Origin: Mesocentrotus franciscanus
Lineage: Eukaryota > Echinodermata > Echinoidea > Camarodonta > Strongylocentrotidae
Direction of reading: 5' to 3'
Length of the DNA: 64,000 nt
Assembly (NCBI GenBank): GCA_037976565.1
Contig: CP137668.1
Location: 31,730,264-31,794,263 of the forward strand
The translations under genes were made by a program, and so were the position numbers. Of the stretch, positions 1 through 12,455 are shown piece after piece; positions within the stretch are counted from its first letter, which is position 1; each line of letters starts with the position of its first letter. The notes under the pieces are model-generated. The model saw only the letters and a list, made by a program, of their open reading frames with translations. It ran no database searches and was not told the origin of the DNA.

Positions 1-870
1 GTTCCATAACTGGGTGCAGCAGCTATAAAAGCTCTGTCAATTTGTTGAATTGGAGGAACGAAGACCTGCACGAGAACTTGAAGAGATATTGAGAAGAGAG
101 GAAATATATTCAGGGACATATCCATTTAGTGAACGGTAGGTGAGTAGTAGAATTTTATATTTGATACGCTGTTCTATCGGAAGCCAGTGAAGGTTCTTGC
201 GTATTTGAGTAGTATGGGTAGAACGTTTAGATTTAGTGACAAGGCGGGCAGCTGCGTTTTGAACCTTTTGAAGTCTGTGAATTTGGTATTTAGGAAGTCC
301 ATAAAGGAGAGAGTTACAGTTATCGAGATGAGATGTTACAAAAGCATGAATAAATTGTTGAGTGGTTGGGGGTTAAAAATTCCTTATTGCGCGAAGATTA
401 CGAAGATGATAATAGGTAGCTTGACACCAAGATTTCTTGCCATATCTGAAGAAGCAATATACACAGAACCAACACGTATATGAGTAATAACAATCTTGGA
501 AAGTTGTTGTCTAGAGCATAATATGAGAAATTCTGTTTTATCGTCATTTAGTTTGAGATAGCAATCATTCATCCATTTCCGTACATCACGAATACAACTT
601 TCAAGATCTTCAATACGTTTTTCTACCTGCTCCTGATTAGGAAGACATGAAAAATATGATTGTATATCGTCTGCATACATAGTGATAGCTTATATTGTGT
701 TTACTAATTATCTCATGAAGTGGTAAGGTATATACATTAAACAGATGGGGACCTATGATATTAATTTTAAAAAAGAGACATTTATCCGAAAAATGATACG
801 CACTTGATAATCCCAGAACGCTTCTGGTCATTTCGTCATTCCTAATTATGAATAACACTGTACAATGAGA
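1..870 (-). mobile_element. CR1/L2-like LINE fragment, reverse transcriptase C-terminal half
   Basis: On the minus strand the RT catalytic box reads MYADDIQ (YADD at 666-677), preceded in another frame by a GPHLFNVYTLPL-like segment. Further left it continues with HAFVTSHLDNCNSLLYGLP and LQKVQNAAARLVTKSKR, then LHWLPIEQRIKYKILLLTYR and SLNGYVPEYISSLL, ending in QLWN at the window edge. This is the usual C-terminal RT layout of CR1/L2-type non-LTR elements. Several frameshifts and an internal stop show a dead, 5'-truncated copy. The element continues beyond the left edge. It probably lies in an intron of the gene that ends at 1735. Confidence 0.88.
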
Positions 871-1104
871 TTGTACGATCCTTAGTTGTAGGACACATAC
901 AAGGACATTCCTGCAATGACGTAAAATGCGTCATCAAGCCACGTGATCGTATTTACCTTTTTTCGAGGGGTGGAGCTTAGCAAGCGTGAGATCTGTGAAA
1001 AATGGATGGTTATTATCATATTTGGTCAGTATAGAGATTTTCTGAAAAATCTTAGGCTGGAATATTAATAAGTAGAGGTGTATTCATGTTTTGAAAGGCT
1101 AAGT

Positions 1105-1440
1105 TAATTGGGTTATAGGGGCCCTTTAACGACGTTGCTATTATCTAGATTGTCAATAATATATTTTTTCTTAGAAAATGATGATGTAATGATGATTCCA
1201 ATAAAGATTGTTTTGATAGCTGAATGTTTTAATTTCACGATAATCAAGTATGTCTCCAGTCACACTACCTCTTTCTCTTTCTCTTTGTCTACCTCTGTCT
1301 CTCTCTCTCTCTCTCTGTCTGTCTCTCTCTCTCTCTGTCCCTTTTTTTTATCACCCTCTCGTTCTATCTCCCTCGCTCTCTTTCTCTCCTTGTTATTTGT
1401 GTTAATTTGTTTTCCCTTATAGTTTCTATTATCTGTTTCT
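1105..1440 (+). repeat. intron block shared with 62945-63130, ending in CT microsatellite
   Basis: The stretch from TTTAACGACGTTGC through TCTAGATTGTCAATAATATA to CCAGTCACACTACCTCTTTC is clearly homologous to 62945-63130, by eye well over 80 percent, and both copies run into a (CT)n tract. The right-hand copy lies just after Ly6 exon B2. This copy lies just before the PAN exon. It is therefore a relic of the same intron in two paralogues. Confidence 0.8.
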
Positions 1441-1475
1441 TTTGTATTAATTAACCCTTACATTTTATTTTCCAG

Positions 1476-1735
1476 CTCGTTCGGGTTTATCACACATAAG
1501 TTCATCATTGTACAAACTCTTCAGCTTGGCACGGCAGGTCAAACCTCAGTACGTCATCAATACAAGTCAGGCAGGCTCTCTCATCTCATGCTCTATGACC
1601 TGCGCACAGACTGCAAATTGTAAATCATTTGGATACAACAGTGTGGATAGATTATGCTACATCGTGGGATCGGATGCAAGTGATCTAACATTTACTAATA
1701 CACCAACATGCAACCATTATATACCGGTGATTTGA
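1476..1735 (+). CDS. terminal exon encoding a PAN/Apple-like domain
   Basis: A pyrimidine-rich acceptor (ttttattttccag) precedes 1476. From 1478 the frame is open to TGA at 1733-1735. The encoded segment has the PAN/Apple-type cysteine pattern: SCSMTCAQTANCKSFGYN, then LCYI and PTCNHY, i.e. C-x3-C-x5-C-x-x-F-x-Y followed by C and C. Two leading nucleotides (CT) complete a codon from an upstream exon, so the acceptor phase is 1. That is the phase left by the Ly6 B exons on the right (…AGA G|gt), giving Ala at the junction. PAN/Apple domains are extracellular protein- or glycan-binding folds. I infer this is the last exon of a Ly6-PAN paralogue whose earlier exons lie left of the window. It could also be a separate PAN gene. 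Confidence 0.72.
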
Positions 1736-1775
1736 AATCAGGTCTCCCGGGGAACATAAACTGTTCATTTACGTA

Positions 1776-1801
1776 AATAAACGGTCTATAAACAGAATAA
1801 A
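1776..1801 (+). promoter_or_regulatory. two AATAAA polyadenylation signals
   Basis: AATAAA occurs at 1776-1781 and 1796-1801, 40-65 nt after the stop of the PAN exon. This supports it being a genuine 3'-terminal exon with a very short 3' UTR. Confidence 0.7.
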
Positions 1802-2224
1802 TATTTAACGTTTTGCGAACGTCTTTAAAAGATTGTGTATTTGCTTGGATAATGTTATCATCGTTAATTGGTTATAACCTGTGCATAACCTATTGGCATG
1901 ATTTAGCTGTGTATTTTCTATTTTACGCACTTCGTAATACTTGTGGCGTAAATAATTTTGGGGACAGAGCCATCTTTACACAGAGTTTGGCCAACTTAAG
2001 TTTTAGTTGGTAACAACATCATGGCATAGATCATTTTATTTTGTTATTGCCCAAGGGGGTCGTATTCGCCGTATTGTGCCCAACTCGAACCGGGTTGGCT
2101 AAACTCTCTTCATAAATGGTTCCACTTGGGAGATTGAAAAGCGCTATCTTGAACCGAATGACAACAACTTTCAGGTTGCGATATGATCAACAATATATGA
2201 CTCGGAGTCCAAAAGACTGACTGC

Positions 2225-2965
2225 TAAGAACTCTGATAGGGGGCACAGTGCCCCTCTCACTGTTTTAAGTACCCCAAAATTTCCCCTTGTTTACATAGGA
2301 AAAGTTCCCCCTTTTAGTTTGATAAGTGCCCCTTTTCCTTTTAAGAGGTGCCCCTTCCCCCTTTAATAAGTGCCCCTTTTTACCTCAGATAAGAGCCCCT
2401 TTTTGCTTTGACAAGTGCCCCCTTTTTTTTCTAAAAGTACACCTTTTTCCTTCTGATGAATACCCCTTTATTTTCTACATAACACATGCCCTTATTTAAA
2501 AGCGACTTAGATAATTTTTTTCTTAAATTGCCATCAAAGCTATCTCGTATTTTTATAATTGATATAATTATGTTAAATATTAAAGGTCTCTTCGGTCTTT
2601 CATGATTAGATTAGATCAGGGTATTTCTGTTTTGCTCTATATAAGATGTAATTTTTCGCACTGCGACCTCACACATCTTTAATGTTTGGTTCACTCGCTT
2701 CGCTCGCTCGCTAATTAATACAATGACAAAGTATGCTGCTTAAGCAGGATCTTGGCCTGTGTATAGAGAGAAACAAATATTTAAACCATACATAATAATG
2801 TAATCACAATCATGAACATATAGGGGTATATACCAATGTCTGAAATTTGTATATTTTCGCTTTGAGGTTTCCCTTTGAAGGTGCCCCTTTTTTTTCTCTC
2901 CAGAAAGTGCACTTTTTATATGGTGCCCCCCCCCCCTTCCTCACTTTGGAACGTCGGACCCTGCA
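2225..2965. repeat. GTGCCCC minisatellite within a probable decayed DNA element
   Basis: A degenerate ~25-30-bp unit of the form 'ataaGTGCCCCttttt' recurs about eight times between 2245 and 2500. It returns at 2875-2935 before a run of Cs and GGAACGTCGGACCCTGCACTG. The arrangement resembles the repeat-filled ends of a non-autonomous DNA transposon, but no clean terminal repeats or target duplication could be fixed. Confidence 0.55.
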
Positions 2966-4025
2966 CTGACAAAACAGAGAAATGCATATAATAAGGACAG
3001 ATAGATTTTATGTCGGTCTTTTGGAAACAACAGTTTGGCTTCGTTGATTTTAACCCATGTACATTCGAGGATTACATTAGAGATAACATTACACATGGCT
3101 GTATAATTATGAGTCATGCTTTACAGCCAGCCTCCGCGATATGAACTAATTTTGTTTACATTTTGCACGGGAAACGATGCGGAATTTAAGCCAATTTTCT
3201 CGCATAACACTTGGGAGATAAAAACTAAAATGACTCCTTACACTCTAAAGGTTTTTTGCTCCCCTAAATCCTTGCGTAATTATTTGTTATGTATCACGTT
3301 TTCGGGATCGTCTTGGTCAGACACAGCGGATGTTTTGATTTGGATAAACAATTTTTCGACTCTCAATGTCATTTGAGTTAATCGAAAGTTCATGATTTTT
3401 TTTTAAATAACAATAATTGTTGATGAAGCTACAGAGAAATGGTGTAGATACTTTGTGACGTATATTTGTTTTAAAAAGCATTAAGTTTGGCGTCCCCTGG
3501 TATATTATTATGCGTACATATATTTACTAAGCGAGAACGGCTGTAATTAATGGAACATTGTACAAATATAAACATGACAGAATAAGATGAAGGCAGAAGC
3601 AAAACAGATGACGAACCATTGGACTGGTGAAACACATACCCTGAGAAGAGCGGAGGAGAAAAGGGAGAATGTAAATTGTGTGGTAACTTGAAAAAGGGTG
3701 TCAACAGAGATATAAAAGTTCAAGAAAGTGAGCTAAAAGGAAAATGGGACGAAAAGCAAATTATTGTATTGTCAATGCTAGAAATTTAAGGAAAGATCTG
3801 CATCTGATTATTTATTGAGTATAACCATTATATCAAGATAATATTTAGCGATTTTGTGTGTGTTTTACTGATATTAACCAAAATTTGACTGTACAAAAAG
3901 TGAGTTTATGAATACATTATATAAAGAGATAAAGATATAGATAAAGATAATTTATTGTCTGATTTAAAAATTACAGAAATTCGTCCTCCACTGGCGGGTG
4001 GCATACATATACAAGCAACATAAAC
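2966..4025. other. no recognisable gene; AT-rich unique sequence
   Basis: Small open frames here (for example 3116-3376 plus strand) have no recognisable domain, no splice context and no conserved motif. The end of the block (3930-4010) contains an ATAAAGATA-rich stretch resembling a LINE 3' tail on the minus strand. Confidence 0.4.
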
Positions 4026-4029
4026 AATA

Positions 4030-7000
4030 TATTTTTCACTTTCAATTCAATTTCAATTTATTTGCTCATAAAAATCCAGAAAACACATGCAAACATTCAT
4101 AAATCAACATGATACAAAGGGTAAAATTCACAAGAAAAATTAATAACAAAGTATACATTGGATTAAGTATGAGAGGGACAGCAAGAAAGGAACAAGCCTT
4201 GTGATTAGCTGACCCTGTAACATAATACATTAAAGACGCTACAAAAATAACAAATCACTTACTACAACATAAAGGGGGGGGGGGGTATGCCTATACATTT
4301 AAACAAACTTGGTGAATACCTGTCTAAAATAAAGTGCCTAGATTTTGACTTAAAAACATTTAACGAAACTGCTTGTTTAATATCTGAAGAAAGAGAATTC
4401 CAGATTTGGGGTCCTCGAAATAATATTGAGTTTTTAAAAGATGAGAGCCTCGGTTTGGGTAAATGAAAATCATTAGCATTTCTTGTATTGTATCCATGAT
4501 ATTCATTATTGAACTGAAAGAATGTTTTGATATAGTCTGGCAAGAGGTGATTGTTACATAAGTACATAAATATAAGTACCAGAAATACATACATATCATG
4601 AAATTTCAATACACCTGATTCAATAAATAGAGGGTTGGTATGGGCAAGGTAAGGTGCATGAGACATAATTCGTATTGCACGTTTTTGTAAAATAATCTAT
4701 CAATGTGATTATTACTAGCACTACCCCAGGCAAGAATACCATAATTAAGGTACGGGTATACAATTGCATAATAAATCATTTTTAAAATCTCCTTTGGAAA
4801 TGATCTTATTAAAACAATACATTATTCCTATATTTTTTGCCAGCTTATTGCACAGATTATCAATGTGATTTTTCCATGTAAGTTTATGATCTATTGTAAT
4901 GCCTAAAAATTTTACTGACGTTACACACTTAATATCTGTATTGCACACTCTAATTGAAAGACAATCTGGTATCAATAAATTACTAAAAATAATATAACTG
5001 TTTTTTGCTACATTGATTATCATTTTATTTGCGTAAAACCACTCAGATATTAATTCAAGTTCAGAATTGAAAATATTATGTAAATCCTGATAGTTAGGAT
5101 GGGATAAAAACAGACTGGTGTCGTCAGCAAACATAATACAATGTGATAATTTAGATACTTTACTAAGGTCATTTATAAACAAAAGAAACAACAGTGGTCC
5201 TAAGATAGAACCCTGTGGTACCCCACATGAGATAGTCCCTTGCTGTGATTTGCATTTAGAAATTTCAACATATTGTTTTCTATTTGATAAATAACTTTCA
5301 AATAATTTAAGTACAATACCTCTTATGCCATATAATTCAAGTTTGTGTAATAAAATAGCGTGATCGACTGTATCAAAAGCCTTCTTCAAATCTAAAAACA
5401 TTGCAATCATATATTTCTTGTTATCAAGAGCATTAACAACAGTGTGAACAAAATCAATAAGAGCCGATGACGTCGAATGTCCAGGACGGAAACCATATTG
5501 GTTCAAAGATAATATATTGCACTTGCTTATAAAATCAAATAATCTATTGTACATACATTTTTCTAAAATTTTAGAGAAAATTGGCAAGACTGATATGGGT
5601 CTGTAATTTGCAACATTTTCACTTGAACCATTTTTATATACAGGAACCACCGAGCAATCTTTAATTCATCAGGAAATATACCTAGATCTAAGCATTGATT
5701 GAATATTGCACAGATGGGTTGACATAGAATATGTATAGATTTCTTTATAACCTTGATACTTATATCATCGTACCCAGGACTGCAATCACTCTTTATATTA
5801 GACACAATATCAATGATCTCGGTACATGTGATTGGTTTAAAATAACACGTTCTAGGATTCCTATCCAAGTAACGACAAAAATTCAAATTTAAATTATTGC
5901 CCTGATCAACAGGATATTTCAATTCAGATACAATATTAATAAAATATTCATTAAATACATTACAAATTTTGGAGGTATTATGTAATACCTGATCATTAGA
6001 TATCAAAAAATCAATATTGCACTTTTTATTTACACGACCCATTGCACAATTAACTATGTTCCAAGTCTTTTTCATATTCCCTTTGGCTGTTGCAAAATTT
6101 TCCATAAAATATTGTTTTTTAGCTTGTTTAATCATATTATTGACTTTATTCCAACATTTTCTGTACACTTCTTTTCGATACGGTGTTGGGTTTCTCAGAT
6201 AAAGTCGATATGAACGACATTTTTTCTTTGACAACTTATGAATATCAGGATTGATCCATGGCCTATTTTTTGGGGTGTTTTTTTCAAACATTCTAAAGGA
6301 AAACACAAGTTATAAACATTTAAAAAACTCTCTAAAAATTGCACATAATTTACATTTGGATTGTTATTATGGCAAGACCATTGGACCATCTGAAGGGATC
6401 TCAAAAAACAATTTATACTTTTATAATTGATTATTCTTAATGGCTTATTCAAATTTTGCTGAGATTGAATATCACTCCAGCTAATACAATATACAGGTAA
6501 ATGATCGCTAATGTCTGTTATAAATATACCTGATTCAACATTGTCTACATTATTAGTAATTACATTATCAATCAAAGCAGTGGCGGATCCAGGGGGGGGG
6601 GGCCATATGATGCGACAATAGTAAATTGATGAAATTATCAACATATTGCACTTTACCTACATTCAATAAATTGATATTGTAATCACCCAATAAATAAATT
6701 ATTTTATTTTCCCTATTTACAACGCCAAAAACATTTGAGAATCTCTCTAAAAATTCGTCAACAGACTGATCCGGAGGCCTATAAATTGACCCAACAATTA
6801 TACCAGAATTCTTATTGACAATTTCCACAAAATTAATACACTTTCTATACAACTATCGGTCTGTTCTAAGTCGGGACGTCTTATATATTGCACATTATTG
6901 TTTACAAAAATCCCAACTCCTCCACCCCTTCTTGACAAGCGGCTAACGCCTTCAAATTCATAACCATCTATATTACACAAAGGGTGTATAGTGTGCTCCT

Positions 7001-7060
7001 GGAACCAGGTTTCCGTGACACATAGTACTGAATATACATTCGAGGATACAAAGAAATCGC
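4030..7060 (-). mobile_element. Jockey/CR1-like LINE, endonuclease plus reverse transcriptase, decayed
   Basis: Read on the minus strand, the endonuclease comes first (7040-6400): LCVTETWFQEH, GGGVGIFVNN, GSIYRPPDQS, LLGDYNINLL, and after a lesion ALIDNVITN and DISDHLPVY. A linker follows (6300-5660: RPWINPDIHKLSKKK…). The RT spans 5650-4745: YRPISVLPIFSKILEK, LNQYGFRPGHST, FLDLKKAFDTVDH, CGVPQGSILGPLLFL, and catalytic MFADDTSLF with FADD at 5120-5131. The C-terminal tail at 4666-4270 includes HGYNTRNANDFHLPK and LFRGPQIWNSL. The 3' end (4030-4260) contains AATTCAATTTCAATTTATTT. Frames break at about 5600, 6250 and 6590, so the copy is inactive, and it is 5'-truncated near 7060. Near 6580-6605 the endonuclease carries a G-rich GGCGGATCCAGG insert resembling a hAT terminal repeat. 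Confidence 0.92.
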
Positions 7061-7350
7061 AACAATAATAATAACAATAATAGCAATAACAAAACTGACT
7101 GGTAAATTTAAAGACTGGCATTAAAAATTGAATCTCGACAATTAAGCAAAAGCAAAGAGTGCATGAAATAAATGTGCTCTGAGCATTCACCCCCTCCCTT
7201 CCAGAAATGGAGCATGAAGAAAAAACAGAGACAAGAACAAATGAGAGAGAGAGAGAGAGAGACGAGTCACGTGGAGTAGAAAAGAAAGAGGAAATGTGGG
7301 AGAGAGAGAGAGTGACAGAAAACGAAGAGCTCTGGGAGAGAAGAGATGAG
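7060..7350. repeat. ATT/GTT-rich and GA microsatellites
   Basis: 7065-7095 is an AATAATAAC-type run, and 7225-7335 is rich in (GA)n. Open frames across it are repeat translations. 7350-7787 is unremarkable sequence with no gene seen. Confidence 0.7.
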
Positions 7351-7787
7351 GTAGAGTACAGGCTATCAAGAACAGTGACGGCCCATGGTAATTAAAGACA
7401 AAAACGAGTCATCGACATTGCAAGCTAGAGATGGACCCTATGGCCCGAATTCACAAAGGAGGTTTGTAGACAAACTTAGGTTTATGTGCGTCATATGACG
7501 CGTTTCAGACCAAGGTTTGTCATGGGAAAACGGCCAATTTTCTTACTAAGAGACACCTGAAGAATGCAGCTAAATAGGGTGGAATCGAGTCGACCAGCTT
7601 CGCAATGCATTCAAACCAAACCAAAAGCGCAAGTCCCCGGGATGCGCCCGGACACGAACGACCCCGCCCACCCGCCAAGAACAATCGCATACCAATAGTC
7701 GGAACGCGTATCGCACACATTATGCGTTTCTAGGCCAGGCAAGCTATAATGCTTGCCCAACCCAGCAACAACCAAAGCATGCAACTC

Positions 7788-8746
7788 CAAGCGCGTAGCC
7801 AGGATTTTATTTTAGGGGGGCGGTAGTGAGCACGCGAAGCGTGCGTATCTCTTACAGAGCGCGCGAAGCGCGCTCCCTAGGGGGGTGGGTGCCGGGAGGG
7901 GGGAGTTGCCCCGCGAAGCGCGGAAGCTTTGACGTTTCATTAATTTATTCGAGAAAGAAGCCGATTCGTTGTACCGTTCTCGACCCTTAATCCTTGTCTG
8001 AATTCAGCCGCCGCCAACCCCTCCGCGAAGCGCTGAAGCTTTGACGTTTCATTATTGTTAGAGAAAGAAGACGATTCGTTGTACCGTTCTCGGCTCTTAT
8101 GAGTCCTTGTCTGAATTCAGTTCCCCCCTCGCGCAAAGCGCGGAAGCTTTGACGTTTCATTAAATTATTAGAGAAAGAAGCCGATTCGTGTACCGTTCTC
8201 GGCTCTTATGAGTCCTTGTCTGAATTCAGTTCCCCACCCCCTCCCCCGCGAAGCGCTGAAGCTGTAACGTTTCATCAAATTATTAGAGAAAGAAGTCGAT
8301 TCGTTGTACTGTTCTCGACTCTTAATCCTTGTCTGTATTCAGTTCCCCACCCCCTCCCCCGCGAAGCGCTGAAGCTGTAACGTTTCATCAAATTATTAGA
8401 GAAAGAAGTCGATTCGTTGTACTGTTCTCGACTCTTAATCCTTGTCTGAATTCAGTCCCCCGCCCTCCCGCGCGAAGCGCGGTAGATTTGACGTTTCATT
8501 AATTTTTTTTTAAAGAAAGAAGACGATTCGTTGTATATCGTTCTCGACTTTTAATCCTTCTCCCGCGCGAAGCGCGGAAGCTTTGACGTTTCATTAAACT
8601 ATTAGAGAAGATGATGATTCGTTGTACCGTGTTTCTTTTTCTTCCTACGTCCTCTTACTTTTTTCTCTTCTCTTTCTTTTCTTTTTTTTTTTTGGCCGGC
8701 GTTTGTTTTGGGGGCGACCGCCCCCCCCCCCCCTGCTACGCGCCTG
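7788..8746. mobile_element. non-autonomous hAT-type element carrying a ~110-bp satellite array
   Basis: Exact 8-bp target duplications TGCAACTC flank it (7780-7787 and 8747-8754). The ends are imperfect inverted repeats: left CAAGCGCGTAGCCAGG, right CCTGCTACGCGCCTG. The 8-bp duplication and the C-A…T-G ends fit hAT elements. The interior has no transposase. Instead it holds seven head-to-tail copies of a ~95-115-bp unit, each with a GCGAAGCGC palindrome, a (G/A)ACGTTTCAT core, AGAGAAAGAAG, GATTCGTTGTACCGTTCTCG and GTCTGAATTCAG. The cores start at about 7931, 8043, 8151, 8266, 8379, 8490 and 8585. Copies four and five are nearly identical, suggesting recent unequal exchange. Confidence 0.85.
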
Positions 8747-10135
8747 TGCAACTCACACTCCGACCCTGAAACACAACCACTCCCAACAGGCGAACTGAAT
8801 CACTCGCATCCAGGCACCTCACAAAGACCCACGCATCAATCACGAATACATCACGAAACTGGTCTATTTTAAAGTACTAACTGATTATTATGCAAAATGA
8901 GAAATTGCTGTTGCATGGCAACATCCATTTCTCAGCTTATTATCGCATGCAATTTTGGTGGGTTGGATACGTATAACTGTCATGAAAGGTGACATCATGA
9001 TAAGACATGCAATTAAGTTGAGAGCAAAGCAATAACATACTAAAAACATGTATGAGGGCATGCATGAAATCTGGAACATGTATACAATAGAGAATATATA
9101 GTGTAGAAGAAAGGAGAGAAATAAGAAAAAAGTGGTGGAAAAGGGAGAGATGCACACCTACAAGCAACGCTTCTGGTGAGGTGAGAGAAGACGGAAAGGA
9201 AAAAAATCGTAGCTGGCATTCATGCATGCACTCAAACTACATTATACATCAATTAAAAAATCTCCGTTTCGCATAATTGTGGACAGAGTGAATGGCATTT
9301 AAACACTATCATAAAAGACAGTTTTTTCCTTTAAAGAGATAAATGCACCGCTTCTCGAATATCCAATGTGTTGAGTTGAAAACATTTACTTTTATAGGTA
9401 ACATTATTGCACTTAATATTATATGAAAGAGCAGACAATATATATCGATTTTGGTATCCATAAACAAATTTGTCATAGGTATCCTGATAGACACGATGAC
9501 GGTGATATTTAAACATTATTATTAGATGGCATTTAATATTAAATATATATCAAATCACAGAAAAGGCCTTGTGTAAATTAATGTAAAGATGTTGGTGGTG
9601 ATGGTGGTGACATTGAATGGTGATGTTGTTTTCATACTGATGCAACAAAATGACTTAACAAATTTAATCTAGTCATGTAGTGAAAATGAAAATTAATTTT
9701 ATCATAAGATGTTTGTGGATGTAGGTACAGAGTTGTGGTAATTTGTTTTGTTGTTCTTGTTCTTTTTGTTGCGATGAAGAAGTTACCATTTGGCACTTTA
9801 TAAATCAATGGAATTAATTCTACACCCTTCCAGAGGACGTAAACCCAGACCAATGGCAGTAGATTTCAATGAATAGTGTGTATATTATCATTTATACATG
9901 AATTCGGAAAACCCAGACCACTCAGGCAAATTCTTCCCAAAACAGGGAATAACGTACAGTGAATATAGATCCCAAGGCAGTGTCTACAATGGGCATGGGG
10001 AAAGTGGATGTTGTTGATTATATTTTTTGAAAAATAATGCTGAGATGAATTTCTTTTAAATGTTTGTCATTTTGAAGGTACTTTATAAGACTAATCATTA
10101 ATGGATTTTTAAGATAATTGAGCCACAGCATTTCT

Positions 10136-10172
<37 letters not shown>

Positions 10173-10468
10173 CAGCGTCATTGGAAGGACTTAATGTAGT
10201 TAAAAATGAGTCATTATTGTCGACATGGTCATTATCAGGACATTTTTATATCCTATTAACGTTTGAACATTATAATTACTGCCCTCTACGTACGTTTACA
10301 GGCAGAGGAAACTTATAGGCCTCCCAAGAAACAATAGGTTTATTCATTAATCTTAGTTTAGTTATATTGTTTTGAATTTAGGGTTAGGGTTAGGCCGGGT
10401 TAGCGGAATATACCAATTTTTATGATGGGGTTATATATATAGATGTCCTGTTAATGTACCATGTAAGG

Positions 10469-10511
<43 letters not shown>

Positions 10512-12025
10512 CATATATGTATATATCATTAGCAGGTTGACTATATGCCCCGCGCCTGTTGTATACACCGCCATGAACTGAACGATTAGGGATCTACATT
10601 CTATGTGGGTTATTCCCTGTTTTCAAACAATTTGCCTGTTCCCGGAATTCCGAAGGTGTGTCTGGACAAGTAGGAAAACGAAGGAAATATGAATTTAATT
10701 ATTTGGAACAGAGCAATCAATACTCAAGGGAGTAATATATTTTGGGTATTAGCTCTACAAAGAAATTCTCACTGTGACCTCACACCTAAAAACAAAAGTA
10801 ATCTCAAACAAAATGCAGATGCATTTTCATGTAAGAGTCCTGGTTAAAGATCCCATTACTAAAAATGTATATTTGCTTTCCAAGCAATTGACTTTTTATC
10901 TGTCATAACATTCATGACATTAGGAAATTTTATCGCACGTAGGGCGATATAAATGGTTTACATTCTTCAGTGACAGCGCACAGGCATAGGGGGCGTCGGC
11001 ACTTTAGTGATGTCCTTTTGCGGCATCTTGAAAGAAAACAATAACTTGCCGGCGTTCTTTTAGTCAACCACGCGGTACCTTTCAAGTGCGCGTAGCTATA
11101 AACGGAAATAGTAAGCGCATTGTTTCGAATCCATATGTGGCAGCTGGGACGAGTGGGTTCCCACGATATAAGCGTGTGAAACCTCATTCTACTTGTAGGT
11201 TTGGTAGAGGATGGAAGCATACATTGATCTGTCGCAAATAAATGTAACTTAACTTGATTATACTGAGGATACGTCGTAGTGGAAAGTTATTATATTTGGA
11301 TTTCACATCGGATTTTACAGAGGAAAAGTTTCAATTTCAATTCAACTTGGTTCTACTGAATATACGACGTAGTGGATAGTTATTATACTTGGATTTCTGA
11401 CGATGGTTTATCCATATTCACTTCTTTATATTTACAGTACGGATTAATTGACACATGTTTTAAGAGGCGGTTGAAAGGCTCGGTGTAAAAATGTCAGAGG
11501 CAAAACGCATTTTCGCCCCCACAAAAAGCCCCTCCCCTTGAAAAAAAATCAGCAGTAAAGGAGTAGAAATGGTTTGTATTTTTCAACCAAAGAGAAAAAG
11601 AAAGAAAAGGAAAGGAAAGTAAACAGGAATTAAATTTCCTAAACATTCCGCATGCCCCTACATTTATCAATGGACGATTTTATAATAACGATATAGTACG
11701 CGCATATCGTGGAAATATTGTGAGAAGATGGGAAAGCTTGTGTGTTTTTTATTAAAGGGTGAGAAGACGTGAGCCCTGAACACTGGCGTACTGATGGGGG
11801 TGGGGTGGCTTGGGGAGGGGGGAGTGGCAGTTGCCCCCTAAATAAAATTCAAACATGGTTTATTTCTAATTCGATACCAGTGATTTACAAATGTTGCTGA
11901 AATGACATGATTTTCCAGGATTTTTTCTCATTTTATTTTGTAAATTATACTTTTTATGCGTTTGTCGGAAAATTACAAATTCCCAAATTTACAGTCAGGC
12001 AAAAAATATGCTTATTTAGAAGCCT
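8747..12025. other. no recognisable gene; AT-rich with TA microsatellites
   Basis: (TA)n tracts lie at about 10138-10166 and 10469-10505. GTTAGGGTTAGG at 10381 is too short to be an interstitial telomere block. A hAT-like fragment begins at about 11785 (ACTGGCGTACTGATGGGGG) but lacks a partner end. Open frames at 8888-9853 and 10930-11220 show no recognisable domain. Confidence 0.4.
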
Positions 12026-12455
12026 TCATGTCAGGGCCTGCAGAACGGCGGGGCTCTGGGGCTCGAGCCCCCTCACTTTTTTTGAAAAAGTATGTAAAAG
12101 AGAAAAAGAAAGAATGAGTGACCTGCCATTATCACAAATGAGATATCAAAAAATATGCCTATATGACCGTAATTAAATGCCCTAAACACCTGAGCTTACG
12201 GGGGCTTCACCCCTGGACCCCACCAAGGGCCCTAAGGAGGGCCCTTGGATGCTCATCTGAACGTAATGAAATGCCTAAAACCCTTGAGCTTCGTGGGGCT
12301 CAGCCCCCTGGACCCCCGCCAATTCGTGACCTGCCAGTGTCACAAATAAGGTATCTAAATATGCTTATCTGACCGTAATTTAATGCCTAAAACCCCTGAG
12401 CTCGTGGGGCATCTGCCCTTTGGCCCTCGCCGGGGCAAAGCCCCTGAACCCCACG
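12026..12455. mobile_element. truncated DNA-element end with three ~100-130-bp GGGGCTTC…GACCCC repeats
   Basis: It starts with CAGGGCCTGCAGAACGGCGG. Three related units follow, each carrying GACCTGCCA-TCACAAAT, CTGACCGTAATTAAATGCC, CTGAGCTTACGGGGGCTTC and CCCTGGACCCC. They sit at about 12119-12234, 12235-12321 and 12322-12455. GC-rich hairpins of this kind are common inside non-autonomous DNA elements. No right end is visible; a LINE-type tail begins immediately at 12456. Confidence 0.5.

Noticed and set aside
1108..1422. 104-codon plus-strand frame with Ser/Leu repeats
   Set aside because: Translation of a CT microsatellite within an intron.
7905..8640. Regularly spaced palindromic repeats resembling a CRISPR array
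   Set aside because: Units are homologous over their whole ~110 bp rather than repeat plus unique spacer, and they lie inside a eukaryotic DNA transposon.
10379..10396. TTAGGG-type telomeric repeat
   Set aside because: Only two units; expected by chance in AT-rich DNA.
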